Below, one piece after another: positions 25,074-33,225 of a DNA stretch of 33,506 nucleotides. The translations under genes were made by a program, and so were the position numbers. Position 1 is the stretch's first letter. Each line of letters starts with the position of its first letter. The notes below the pieces were generated by a model, which did no database searches, had not been told where the DNA came from, and worked only from the letters and a program-made list of their open reading frames with translations. Source of the DNA: a bacterium (GTDB taxonomy: Bacteria > Krumholzibacteriota > Krumholzibacteriia > JACNKJ01); contig VGXI01000011.1 of assembly GCA_016873475.1 (NCBI GenBank), positions 1 through 33,506 on the forward strand, given 5' to 3'.

Positions 25074-26765
25074 GTGGGCATCGTCGCCGACATCTCCCTG
25101 ATCGTCGTCTGCGGCCTCGCCCTGGGCGCCCTGGCGCACCGCTTCGGCCAGCCGGTCTTCCTCGGCTACTTCGCCGCCGGCATCCTGCTCGGCCCGCACG
25201 TTGGCGGGCCGGCGATCTCCTCGCCCCACGAGATCGAGCTGCTGGCCGAGATCGGCGTCGCCCTGCTGCTCTTCGCGATCGGCATCGAGTTCTCGCTCTC
25301 GGCGCTGCGCGACGTGCGGCGCATCGCGGTCCTCGGCACCGCGCTCCAGATGGCGCTCACCCTGGCGCTCGGCGCGGGGCTCGGCCGGCTCTTCGGCTGG
25401 CCGGCGCGGGAGGCGATCTGGTTCGGCGCCCTGATCAGCGTCTCCAGCACGATGGTCGCGCTCAAGACCCTCGCCGCCGGCGGCTTCCTCGGCACGCTCT
25501 CGAGCCGCGTAATGCTGGGGATGCTCGTCGCGCAGGACCTCGCCGTCGTCCCGCTGATGCTCGTGCTGCCGCAGATCGGGCGCCCGGATGGCGGCGCGGG
25601 TCTTCTGCTCCTCGCCCTCGGCCGGGCGGCGCTCTTCCTCGCCCTGCTCGTGCTCGTCGCCCTGCGCGTCGTCCCCTGGCTGGTCGCCCGCGCCGCCGCC
25701 GCGCGCTCCCGCGAGCTCTTCGCGCTGACGGTGGTCGCCCTCGGCCTCGGCATCGGCCACCTCAGCCACCTGGCCGGGCTCTCCTACGCGATCGGCGCCT
25801 TCATCGCCGGACTCGTGCTCAGCGAGTCGGAGTACGGCCACCAGGCGCTCAGCGACATCATCCCCCTGCGCGACGTCTTCGGCCTGCTCTTCTTCGCCTC
25901 GCTGGGCATGCTCGTCGACCCCGCCTTCATCGCCGAACATCCGCGCGAACTGGCGTTGATGGTGCTCGTCGTCATCGCGGGCAAGGGCCTGATCTTCGCG
26001 GGTGTTGGGCGGCTGTTCGGCTACCGCAACGTGGTGCCCCTGGCCATGGGTCTCGGCCTGAGCCAGATCGGCGAGTTCTCCTTCCTGCTGGCGCAGCTCG
26101 GTCTGGAGAGCGGCGGCATCGGCGAGGCGCTCTTCTCGCTGACCGCCGCCACGGCGCTCGTCACGATGGTGCTGACACCCTACCTCAGCCGGGCCACCGA
26201 ACCGCTCTACCGGCGGTGGCGCCGCTGGCGGCCGCGCGCGCTGCCCGGGCCGACGGCGCCGACCGCGCCGCCGGCGCGCCCCGTCGTGATCGCGGGCGCC
26301 GGGCGCGTCGGCCGGCGCGTGGCCGCCGTCCTTGCCGAAGAGGGCCTGCCCTTCTGCTTGATCGACTTCGACCCGCACCGCTTCGCCGAGGCGCAAGCGC
26401 GCGGCTGGCCGGTGGTCTTCGGCGACGCCGCGCAGACGCCGGTGCTGGCGGCCGCCGGCCTCGCCGAGGCGCGGCTGGGTGTCGTCACACTGCCCTCGGC
26501 GGTGGGGGCGCAGATCGTGGCCGCGCGGATGCGCGAGCTGGTGCCCGCGCTGCCGCTCGTCGTGCGCTGCGAGGGACAGGCCGAGGCGGGCGCGCTGGCG
26601 CGCCTCGGCCTCGTCCAGATCGTGGAGCCGGAGTTCGAGGCCGCGCTGGAGATCGCCCGCCAGTCGCTCGTGCACCTCGCGGTGGAGCCCGCGCGCATCC
26701 AGCGCTTCCTCGACGCGATGCACCGCCCGCACGTGGCCGCGCGGGGCGACGCGCCGCTCCGCTAG
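25074..26765 (+). CDS. KefB/CPA2-type monovalent cation:proton antiporter with RCK (TrkA-N) domain
   Basis: 563 residues. An N-terminal transport domain of about 12 helices (1-380) has CPA2 motifs: LGYFAAGILLGPHVGG, LLLFAIGIEFS, and AIGAFIAGLVLSESEYGHQ. A cytoplasmic RCK_N Rossmann domain follows with GAGRVG at about residue 408. The chain ends soon after RCK_N, so there is no RCK_C ligand domain. It should exchange K+ or Na+ for protons across the inner membrane, gated through nucleotide binding to RCK. The GTG at 25074 has GGAGG eight bases upstream; the upstream TTG at 25050 lacks a site. Its stop overlaps that of rlmN in the shared CTAG (26762-26765). Confidence 0.9.
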   Translation: MGIVADISLIVVCGLALGALAHRFGQPVFLGYFAAGILLGPHVGGPAISSPHEIELLAEIGVALLLFAIGIEFSLSALRDVRRIAVLGTALQMALTLALGAGLGRLFGWPAREAIWFGALISVSSTMVALKTLAAGGFLGTLSSRVMLGMLVAQDLAVVPLMLVLPQIGRPDGGAGLLLLALGRAALFLALLVLVALRVVPWLVARAAAARSRELFALTVVALGLGIGHLSHLAGLSYAIGAFIAGLVLSESEYGHQALSDIIPLRDVFGLLFFASLGMLVDPAFIAEHPRELALMVLVVIAGKGLIFAGVGRLFGYRNVVPLAMGLGLSQIGEFSFLLAQLGLESGGIGEALFSLTAATALVTMVLTPYLSRATEPLYRRWRRWRPRALPGPTAPTAPPARPVVIAGAGRVGRRVAAVLAEEGLPFCLIDFDPHRFAEAQARGWPVVFGDAAQTPVLAAAGLAEARLGVVTLPSAVGAQIVAARMRELVPALPLVVRCEGQAEAGALARLGLVQIVEPEFEAALEIARQSLVHLAVEPARIQRFLDAMHRPHVAARGDAPLR

Positions 26766-27865
26766 CGACTGCCGCGCGCTCGGCCTCCGGACTGCAGGCC
26801 GCGCAGCTGACCGCAGCCGCCGCCGACGTCCACCCCCTGGCTCCAGCGCACGGTCACGCCCGGGACGCCGGGCACCAGCCGGCCGACGAAGCGCTCGACC
26901 TGCTCTGGGGTCGGCCGCGCGAGCTCGGCTTGGCGGGCGCCGGGCAGGGCGACGCGCACCCGCGTCGCGCCGGGGTTGTAGGGGATGATGTTCAGCTTGA
27001 AGGGCCGCCGCCGGGTGAGAGCGCGCAGATTGGCGGCGTCCTCGTCGCGATCGTTGACGCCGGCGATGAGGACGTACTCGAGGGTCACGCGGCGTTCGGT
27101 GCGGCGCGCGTAGTCCGCGCAGGCTGCGAGCAGGTCGGCGATGCGGTGCTTGTGGAGGGCGGGCATCAGGGCCGCCCGCGTGGCGTCGTCGGCGGCGTTC
27201 AGCGAGAGAGCGAGGCCCACCTTGACCGGCGCCGCGGCGAGCTCCGCGATACGGCCGGGCAGTCCCGCCGTGCTCACCGTGATCCGCCGCCCGCCGTAGC
27301 CGAGCGTCTCCCCGAGCAGGCGCAGCGCGCCGACCAGCGGACCGAAGTTCAGGAGCGGCTCGCCCATGCCCATGAAGACCAGGTTCGGACGCGCGCTGTC
27401 CGGCGGCAGCGCCTGCTGGAGGAAGAGCACTTGGTCGAGGATCTCGTCCTGCTCGAGGTTGCGGCGGAAGCCCATGCGCCCGGTCTCGCAGAAGACGCAG
27501 TCCAGGGGACATCCGACCTGGCTCGAGATGCAGAAGGTGGGGTGCCGCTCGCCCTGCATGTGCACGGCCTCGATGGTCTCGCCGTCGGCCAGGCGCAGGA
27601 GGTGCTTGACCGAGCCGTCCTGAGCGCTCGGTGTGGCGAGCACGGGCGCTAGCGAGACGAGTGAAGCCTCCGCCGCCAGCGCTTCGCGCAGCCCGCGCGG
27701 CAGGTCGCTCATCGCGTCCCAGGCGAAGGCGCCGCGGGCGAAGATCCACTGCTTGACGGCCCGTCGCCGCCAGGCGGGCTCGACCCGCGCGGCGAGCCAG
27801 TCTTCCAGAGCCTCGGGGGCGAGGCGCTTCAGGGGGATCCGGCCAGCAGGGGGAGACGCGTTCAT
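26762..27865 (-). CDS. rlmN: 23S rRNA (adenine2503-C2)-methyltransferase, radical SAM (RlmN)
   Basis: 367 residues. It methylates C2 of A2503 in 23S rRNA (and A37 of some tRNAs) using two SAM molecules. The radical SAM cluster motif is GCPLDCVFC (Cys119, Cys123, Cys126). The catalytic pair Cys112 (TFCISSQVGC) and Cys351 (GGGCGQL) is present, as is Glu99 (ETIEAV), the likely base. GMGEPLLN and SLNAADD are typical SAM-binding elements. The ATG at 27865 is used here; a TTG at 27874 is also in frame, but neither has a Shine-Dalgarno sequence, consistent with a leaderless mRNA from the promoter just upstream. Cfr (C8 methylation) is less likely given the RlmN-like N-terminus. Confidence 0.95.
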   Translation of the reverse strand: MNASPPAGRIPLKRLAPEALEDWLAARVEPAWRRRAVKQWIFARGAFAWDAMSDLPRGLREALAAEASLVSLAPVLATPSAQDGSVKHLLRLADGETIEAVHMQGERHPTFCISSQVGCPLDCVFCETGRMGFRRNLEQDEILDQVLFLQQALPPDSARPNLVFMGMGEPLLNFGPLVGALRLLGETLGYGGRRITVSTAGLPGRIAELAAAPVKVGLALSLNAADDATRAALMPALHKHRIADLLAACADYARRTERRVTLEYVLIAGVNDRDEDAANLRALTRRRPFKLNIIPYNPGATRVRVALPGARQAELARPTPEQVERFVGRLVPGVPGVTVRWSQGVDVGGGCGQLRGLQSGGRARGSR

Positions 27866-27872
27866 GCGCGGC

Positions 27873-27901
27873 AAGTTAGCACGCCAGCTCCCGCTGGACC
27901 A
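27873..27901 (-). promoter_or_regulatory. Candidate promoter giving a leaderless rlmN transcript
   Basis: Minus strand: TGGTCC (27901-27896), 17 bases, TAACTT (27878-27873). The predicted start point falls at 27866, one base before the A of the rlmN ATG at 27865. Confidence 0.4.
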
Positions 27902-27924
27902 GCCGGTGAGCGCGGTGGATCCGC

Positions 27925-27953
27925 TGGCATCTCCGGCGCGCGTCGATTATGCT
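27925..27953 (+). promoter_or_regulatory. Candidate promoter of the NtrC-type regulator gene
   Basis: TGGCAT (27925-27930), 17 bases, TATGCT (27948-27953). The start at about 27960 leaves a short leader with the TGGAGG ribosome site (27968-27973). Confidence 0.4.
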
Positions 27954-27978
27954 CGCTCGGACAGGACTGGAGGCAACG

Positions 27979-29367
27979 ATGAGCGTACGCCTGCTCGTGG
28001 TGGACGACGAGGCCGGGGTCCGCGAATCCCTGGGCAAGATCCTGCGCTACGAGGGCTTCACCGTGGAGATGGCCGCCGACGGCCCGACCGCGCTCGCGCT
28101 CGCCGAGCGGCAGGCCTTCGATCTCGTGTTCCTCGACATCAAGATGCCGGGCATGGACGGTCTCGAGGTGCTCACCCGCCTGGGCGAGGGCGGCCTGGCG
28201 ATGCCGGTCGTCATCATCTCCGGGCACGGCACCGTGGAGACGGCCGTCCAGGCCACGAAGCTGGGGGCATTCGACTTCCTCGAGAAGCCGCTGGACGCCG
28301 ACCGCGTCCTGGTCACCCTGCGCAACGCGCTGGCCTGGCTCGAGCAGCAACGCCAGATCGAGTCGCTGCGCCAGCGCCTGGGCGAGGGCGAGCAGATCGT
28401 GGGGGAGAGCGCGGCCGTGCGCGCCCTGCTCAAGGGAATCGAGCGGGTGGCGCCGACGGACGCCCGCGTGCTGATCACCGGCGAGAACGGTTCGGGCAAG
28501 GAGCTGGTCGCCCGGCGCATCCACCGCCTGAGCGCGCGCGCCGGAGGCCCCTTCGTCGACGTCAACTGCGCTGCCATTCCCAACGAGCTGATCGAGAGCG
28601 AGCTCTTCGGGCACGAGAAGGGCAGCTTCACCGGGGCGCACCAGCAGCGGCGCGGTCGCTTCGAGCAGGCCGACGGCGGCACGCTCTTCCTCGACGAGAT
28701 CGGCGACATGTCCTTGACCGCGCAGGCCAAGGTCCTGCGCGTCCTGCAGGAGGGGAAGTTCGAGCGCGTCGGCGGCACCGTGACCCTGCAGGTCAACGTG
28801 CGGGTCATCGCCGCCACGAACAAGGACCTGCTGGCCGAGGCGGCCGAGAATCGCTTCCGGGAGGACCTCTTCTACCGCCTCAACGTCGTGCCGCTGCAGG
28901 TGCCGCCCCTGCGCGAACGGCCGGAGGACATCCCCTTGCTCGCCAAGCATTTCACCGAGCTCTACCTGCGCGAGCAGGGGATGCGGCCCAAGCTCTTCGC
29001 CCCCGCGGCGCTGGACCGCCTGCGCGCCTACCGCTGGCCCGGCAACATCCGCGAGCTGCGCAATCTCGTCGAGCGCCTGCTCATCATGGCGCCGGGCGAG
29101 CGGATCGAGGCGGAGGATGTCCCGCCGGCCGCCGGCGGCGGCGCCGAGGCGGAGGACTCGCTCTTCGCCGCCCCCAGCTTCCAGCTCTTCAAGGAGCGCA
29201 GCGAGGCGGCCTACCTCGCCCGGAAACTCCGGGAGTATGGGGGTAACGTGAGCCGCACGGCCCGCGCCCTGGAGATGCAGCGCAGCAATCTCTACAAGAA
29301 GATTGAAAAATATGGACTTACGACCGGCCGACCGGAAGCCGAGGAAGGCCCTGAGGAGGACGACTAG
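27979..29367 (+). CDS. NtrC-family sigma54-dependent response regulator
   Basis: 462 residues. The receiver domain (1-120) has the acidic pair Asp9/Asp10, phospho-acceptor Asp53 (FLDIKMPGMDG), Ser81 and Lys103. The AAA+ domain (about 138-370) has Walker A GENGSGKE (168-175), the sigma54-contact loop GSFTGA (215-220, Ala to Ser from GAFTGA) and Walker B GGTLFLDE (233-240). The C-terminal Fis-type helix-turn-helix lies at about 405-445. The acidic tail EEGPEEDD is unusual. The start is ATG 27979 with TGGAGG five bases upstream. No histidine kinase gene is adjacent, so its input is unknown. NtrX- or AtoC-like subfamilies are possible. Confidence 0.93.
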   Translation: MSVRLLVVDDEAGVRESLGKILRYEGFTVEMAADGPTALALAERQAFDLVFLDIKMPGMDGLEVLTRLGEGGLAMPVVIISGHGTVETAVQATKLGAFDFLEKPLDADRVLVTLRNALAWLEQQRQIESLRQRLGEGEQIVGESAAVRALLKGIERVAPTDARVLITGENGSGKELVARRIHRLSARAGGPFVDVNCAAIPNELIESELFGHEKGSFTGAHQQRRGRFEQADGGTLFLDEIGDMSLTAQAKVLRVLQEGKFERVGGTVTLQVNVRVIAATNKDLLAEAAENRFREDLFYRLNVVPLQVPPLRERPEDIPLLAKHFTELYLREQGMRPKLFAPAALDRLRAYRWPGNIRELRNLVERLLIMAPGERIEAEDVPPAAGGGAEAEDSLFAAPSFQLFKERSEAAYLARKLREYGGNVSRTARALEMQRSNLYKKIEKYGLTTGRPEAEEGPEEDD

Positions 29368-29415
29368 GCACCGCTGGCGACCGCCCCCCGCGCTATTCTT
29401 TTGCAGCACTGCGAT

Positions 29416-29444
29416 TTGACTCACCTGCCCTGGCCGCCTATCAT
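29416..29444 (+). promoter_or_regulatory. Promoter of the small secreted protein-TPR regulator operon
   Basis: TTGACT (29416-29421), 17 bases, TATCAT (29439-29444): a strong sigma70-type match. The predicted start is about 29451, 56 bases before the small gene at 29507. Confidence 0.6.
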
Positions 29445-29506
29445 TCCCCATGCCGCCCTGGAATCGCGAGGCGGCGGGTTCTTACCCTTGCCAGGAGCAT
29501 TCGACG

Positions 29507-29854
29507 ATGAGAAGGGGCGCAATCACCTGTCTTTTCATCCTGGCCCTGCTGATTGCCAGCAGTCTCAGCCTGGGCAATGCACCTGATTCAGCCCTGAGCA
29601 CCGGCGAGACGGCGGCGCTCGCCGAGACGCCACCCGCAGGCGAAGTCCCGACGGGCCTCGCTGCCGGCGGGGGGGGCGGCAACGGCGGCAACGGCGGCGA
29701 CGGCGGTCCCGGCAATAGCCTCTCTGGCGACGACGACGACTACTGGGACGGCGTCAACAACGATGAGGAGCCGCCGCGCTCGCAGCACGATCTGAATCTG
29801 ATCCTGCTGATTCTGGAGGCGTGGATGCGCACGGAGTACTGGCTGTTGCCGTAA
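29507..29854 (+). CDS. Small secreted Gly/Asp-rich protein, function unknown
   Basis: 115 residues. A signal peptide (basic MRRG, hydrophobic TCLFILALLIASSLSLG) is followed by an Ala/Glu/Thr linker, a poly-Gly stretch with GGN/GGD triplets (about 65-80), an acidic patch DDDDYWDG, and a hydrophobic amphipathic C-terminus ending EYWLLP. The ATG at 29507 has AGGAG nine bases upstream and a good promoter. A longer in-frame start (29450) would add 19 residues before the signal peptide and is less likely. The TPR-sigma54 regulator starts 56 bases downstream with no promoter visible between, so they are probably co-transcribed. I do not recognise a family. An exported signal or surface microprotein is an inference from context. 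Confidence 0.7.
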   Translation: MRRGAITCLFILALLIASSLSLGNAPDSALSTGETAALAETPPAGEVPTGLAAGGGGGNGGNGGDGGPGNSLSGDDDDYWDGVNNDEEPPRSQHDLNLILLILEAWMRTEYWLLP

Positions 29855-29858
29855 CCGT

Positions 29859-29874
29859 CGCGGCTCACGCCGCG
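29859..29874 (+). other. Short stem-loop between the small gene and the TPR regulator gene
   Basis: A perfect six-base stem CGCGGC / GCCGCG around TCAC, five bases after the small gene's stop. There is no T-tract, so a full terminator is unlikely. It could protect the upstream mRNA end or lower expression of the downstream regulator relative to the small protein. Confidence 0.35.
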
Positions 29875-29910
29875 CCCTCTGAGTACGTCCACCCCACAAA
29901 GGACGAACCG

Positions 29911-32900
29911 ATGAGAGAGCCAGATCGCAGCGGTCCCCAGGAGTTCCAGCAGCAGGCGGGACGCGCCCCCCTGCCCTCGCTGGTCAGCTCCAGCGACACC
30001 GAGGCCATGGGGGATTTCCACTTCTCCTCGGAGAACTACACCCTCGCGCTCGAGTATTTCGAGCAGGCCTACCAGAACCTCCAGAACGAGGGCCCGAGGG
30101 CCGAACTCTGGCGACTGGCCTTCAAGCTCGGCGAGAGCTATCACCGCAAGGGCCTCGACAACGAGGCCCGTGAGTGGTTCTACCTCGCGCAGGCCAGGCT
30201 CAAGGGCCGCGAAACGAGCCTGGAGTTCGGCCTCGTCCTCGATCGCATCGGGATGGTCCACCTGTACACGAGCAGCCCCGAGGAAGCCCTCCAGTTCTGC
30301 TTCCAGGCCTACGAGTTGCTCAAGAACTCCTCGCTCCACAGCGAGGTGGCGGAGAACCTGAACCGCATCGCGATCATCTACTCCCGCCTCGGCTATCCCC
30401 GCGAAGCCGAGGAGTTCTTCACCGATGCCCTCGTCACCTACCGCCGGATCGACGACCACCGCGGGGTCATCGGCGCCACGATGAACCTGGGCCTGCTCAA
30501 GAAGAACGCTTGCGATTTCGAAGGCGCGCTGGTGCTCTTCAACAAGAGCATGGCGCTGGCCAAGCAGCACTCTTTGCACGGCGTTCGCATCAGCCTGCTG
30601 CTCAACATCGGCATCGTCTACTTCAAGCAGGGGCGGCACCGCGACGCCTCCGAGATGTGCATCCGCGCCCGGCGCCTGGCGCGCGAGGCGGGCGACGAGG
30701 GCAAGGCGGCGCGCGCCACCAGTTCCCTCGGCCGGGTGCAGATCCAACTGGGCAACTTCCGGCGCGCGGAGCAGCTCCTGCTCGAGAGCCGCGTGCTCGC
30801 CGAGAAGAACCGGCAGCAGCGCAGCCTGGCGCTCGCCGATGAGTTCCTCGGCGAGCTGGCCGAGGCGAAAGGCGATCTCGAGGCCGCCCTCGCCAACTAC
30901 GAGCTGGCGCTCGGGCTCGCGCGCCAGATCGCGCCCAAGGGCGACGTCGTCGTCGAGCTGCTGCAGCGAATCGCACGCGTGCAACTCAAGCAGGGGCTGC
31001 CCTTGGAGGCGCTGCGCAGCGCCGAACGTGGCCTCAAGCTCACCGAGAGCAACGGCGAGCTGTTCGAGGTGCCGCACCTCTATCGAACCCAGGCCCGCGC
31101 CTGGCTGCGCCTCGAAAGCAGCGAGAAAGCGGAAGCCGCGTTCCGCAATGCACTGCAGGCTTTCCAGCATACCCGAGAGCAGGGCGAGGAGGACCGGACC
31201 AAGCTCGAGTACTGCGGACTGCTCTTTGCGCGCCGTGCGCTCGAGGACGCGCTGCGCGCCCGCAAGCTGCTCGAAGATCTGCTCCAGCACCGCTGTGACG
31301 AGACCTGCGATCGCTTCTGCTTCGAGGCGAGCCTGTTGCTCGCGTGTGTCGAGAGCTGGCTCGGCGACCTCGATCGCGCGCTGCTCGCGGTCTTCGACGC
31401 CGAGGGTTATCTGCCGGCCGACGCCGACGCCGCGGAGCGCGAGGAGCTCGACCGCGTGCGTCTCGAAGTCGAGCAGCGCAAGATCGCCCAGGGCGGGAGC
31501 GGATTCGGCTTCCTGCCGGGTGCGCAGAAGACCTTGCTCGGCGGCCGCGAGGATCTGCCCGAAGACCTGCGGCGCGCCTGGCGCAGTCTGTTCGAGCTCT
31601 GCGACGCCGATGCCGGCTGTCTCTGCATGGATGGCGCCGACGGCGGCCCCTTCGAATTCCTCGAGGGCATGACCCGGGCCGAAGTCGCGGGCCTGCGCGA
31701 GTCGGGGGGCGGCGGCGAAAGCGCGGAGAGCGCCGGGAGCGCTGGGAGCGAGGGTCCCGCCAGCTCGCTGCTCTTCCAGCCCCTGGTTCACTCGGGCAAG
31801 GAGATGGGATTCCTCTGCCTCTGGCGTCGGCGGCCCGGCGAACCCGGCTTCTCCCGCGAGATGGTGCGCTACATCGCGGGCTTCGCTCGCATGGTAACCC
31901 TCATCGCCTGTCAGGAGCGCGAACGCCTGCAGCGGCACTCCGTGCCGCTGAGCGAGCTGCCCGAGGCAACGCAGCACATCATCACCCGCGATCCGGGCAT
32001 GCTCGAGCTGCTGCACCTGACCGGCAAGGTGGCGGAGACCGACGCCTGGGTGCTGCTCAGCGGCGAAACCGGCACAGGCAAGGGGGTGCTCGCCTACGCG
32101 ATCCATCGTTTGAGCAACCGGCGCGACCGGCGCTTCGTGCATGTCAACTGCGCGGCTCTGCCGGAAGAGCTGCTCGAGAGCGAGCTCTTCGGGCACGTGC
32201 GAGGTTCATTCACGGGCGCCATCCACGACAAGCCGGGTCTCATCGAGGAGGCCAACGGCGGCACGCTCTTCCTGGACGAGGTGGGCAAGACCTCGCTCAA
32301 GATGCAGGCAAAGCTGCTGCAATTCCTCGACACGCGGGAGATCCGGCGCGTGGGCGCCAACGACAGCATTCCGGTCAACGTGCGCCTGATCACGGCGACG
32401 AAGACCGACCTCAAGGAATTGTCGCGCCAGGGTCGTTTCCTGGAGGATCTCTACTATCGCCTCAACGACTTCCCGCTGCGGATGCCGCCCCTGCGCGAGC
32501 GCGTGGGCGATGTCGCCCTGCTGGCCGAGTACTTCCTGGATCGCTACGGCGCCGACTTCGGCAAGCACCTGCGCGGCATCTCCCAACGCGCGATGCTCAA
32601 GCTCGAGAGCCATGCCTGGCCGGGCAACGTGCGCGAGCTCGAGAAGGTGATCAAGCGCGCCTTGCTGCTCAGCCCGGACGAGCAGCCGCTAGCCAGCGAA
32701 GCGATCGTGCTCGAGGACACCCTGCAGGGAGCCGCGAAGGGGCAGGTGCCTGGCCTGGACTTGAACCTGAAGCGGCAGGTGGGCGAACTGGAGCGCCAGC
32801 TGCTGGTCGAGGCGCTGGAGCAGGCCGAGTGGAACCGCACGCGCGCTTGCCGGAGCTTGGGGATCAGCTACCCGACCCTCCTGCAGAAGATCCGCAAGTA

Positions 32901-32916
32901 CGACCTCGACGTCTGA
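29911..32916 (+). CDS. TPR-GAF-like-sigma54 activator (bacterial enhancer-binding protein with TPR sensor)
   Basis: 1001 residues. The N-terminal half (about 36-540) is a run of tetratricopeptide repeats (for example FSSENYTLALEYFEQAYQNL and LGYPREAEEFFTDALVTY). A GAF-like segment (about 545-690) is interrupted by a Gly/Ser/Glu-rich linker. The AAA+ sigma54-interaction domain (about 690-930) has Walker A GETGTGKG (718-725; the last position is normally Glu), the loop GSFTGA (765-770) and Walker B GGTLFLDE (783-790) followed by VGK. A Fis-type helix-turn-helix ends the protein (about 955-998). There is no receiver domain, so activity is probably set by a ligand or protein bound to the TPR/GAF part. 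ATG 29911 has AAAGGA seven bases upstream. A sigma54 promoter lies 284 bases past its stop. Confidence 0.9.
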   Translation: MREPDRSGPQEFQQQAGRAPLPSLVSSSDTEAMGDFHFSSENYTLALEYFEQAYQNLQNEGPRAELWRLAFKLGESYHRKGLDNEAREWFYLAQARLKGRETSLEFGLVLDRIGMVHLYTSSPEEALQFCFQAYELLKNSSLHSEVAENLNRIAIIYSRLGYPREAEEFFTDALVTYRRIDDHRGVIGATMNLGLLKKNACDFEGALVLFNKSMALAKQHSLHGVRISLLLNIGIVYFKQGRHRDASEMCIRARRLAREAGDEGKAARATSSLGRVQIQLGNFRRAEQLLLESRVLAEKNRQQRSLALADEFLGELAEAKGDLEAALANYELALGLARQIAPKGDVVVELLQRIARVQLKQGLPLEALRSAERGLKLTESNGELFEVPHLYRTQARAWLRLESSEKAEAAFRNALQAFQHTREQGEEDRTKLEYCGLLFARRALEDALRARKLLEDLLQHRCDETCDRFCFEASLLLACVESWLGDLDRALLAVFDAEGYLPADADAAEREELDRVRLEVEQRKIAQGGSGFGFLPGAQKTLLGGREDLPEDLRRAWRSLFELCDADAGCLCMDGADGGPFEFLEGMTRAEVAGLRESGGGGESAESAGSAGSEGPASSLLFQPLVHSGKEMGFLCLWRRRPGEPGFSREMVRYIAGFARMVTLIACQERERLQRHSVPLSELPEATQHIITRDPGMLELLHLTGKVAETDAWVLLSGETGTGKGVLAYAIHRLSNRRDRRFVHVNCAALPEELLESELFGHVRGSFTGAIHDKPGLIEEANGGTLFLDEVGKTSLKMQAKLLQFLDTREIRRVGANDSIPVNVRLITATKTDLKELSRQGRFLEDLYYRLNDFPLRMPPLRERVGDVALLAEYFLDRYGADFGKHLRGISQRAMLKLESHAWPGNVRELEKVIKRALLLSPDEQPLASEAIVLEDTLQGAAKGQVPGLDLNLKRQVGELERQLLVEALEQAEWNRTRACRSLGISYPTLLQKIRKYDLDV

Positions 32917-32949
32917 GCGGCCCGGCGTCGCACCCGCTCAGGTTGTCAC

Positions 32950-32974
32950 CGGCCCGGAGTCCCCCTCCGGGCCG
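32950..32974 (+). terminator. Terminator-like hairpin after the TPR regulator gene
   Basis: A perfect ten-base stem CGGCCCGGAG / CTCCGGGCCG (32950-32959, 32965-32974) with loop TCCCC, 34 bases after the stop. It lacks a clear T-tract, so it may work with Rho or be only moderately efficient. Confidence 0.5.
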
Positions 32975-33199
32975 CAGCATTCCCGGGCTTCTCGCGCAAG
33001 AGTCCTCCGAAGACGCGGCGGATCACCAGAGGTCCTGCTAGTCGCTAGACTGCGTGCTGAGCGCCGCTTGCGATCGCCGTCCCTCCATCGCTCTCAAGGA
33101 ACTTGCATCCGGGGGTGAGGCCCTGCGGCGAGGGCCGGCGCTCGATCTCGCAAGTGCTTCCATACCAAGGGAGAAGACGGCGGCGCCTCGCACTTCGCC
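32975..33199 (+). promoter_or_regulatory. Gene-free region upstream of the sigma54 promoter, possible enhancer
   Basis: No convincing gene on either strand. The pentamer CTTGC or its complement GCAAG occurs at 32996-33000, 33067-33071, 33102-33106 and 33150-33154. CTTGCGA (33067-33073) and TCGCAAG (33148-33154) form a seven-base inverted repeat. These lie about 70-230 bases before the predicted sigma54 start, the usual range for activator sites. A TAGACT box (33046-33051) has no good -35. Confidence 0.3.
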
Positions 33200-33215
33200 T
33201 GGCACATTCTCTGCT
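33200..33215 (+). promoter_or_regulatory. Sigma54 (RpoN) -24/-12 promoter
   Basis: TGGCACATTCTCTGCT: GG at 33201-33202 and GC at 33213-33214 with exactly ten bases between. Against the family consensus TGGCAC-N5-TTGCW only the first T of the -12 block differs (C). Transcription would start near 33226. It is the best sigma54 site I find in the window and follows the gene of a sigma54 activator. Confidence 0.7.
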
Positions 33216-33225
33216 GAAGCCGCCG

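Noticed and set aside
29660-29715. Tandem GGCGGCAAC-type repeats as a microsatellite or CRISPR-like array
   Set aside because: They encode the Gly/Asn stretch of the small secreted protein in frame; too short and irregular for an array.
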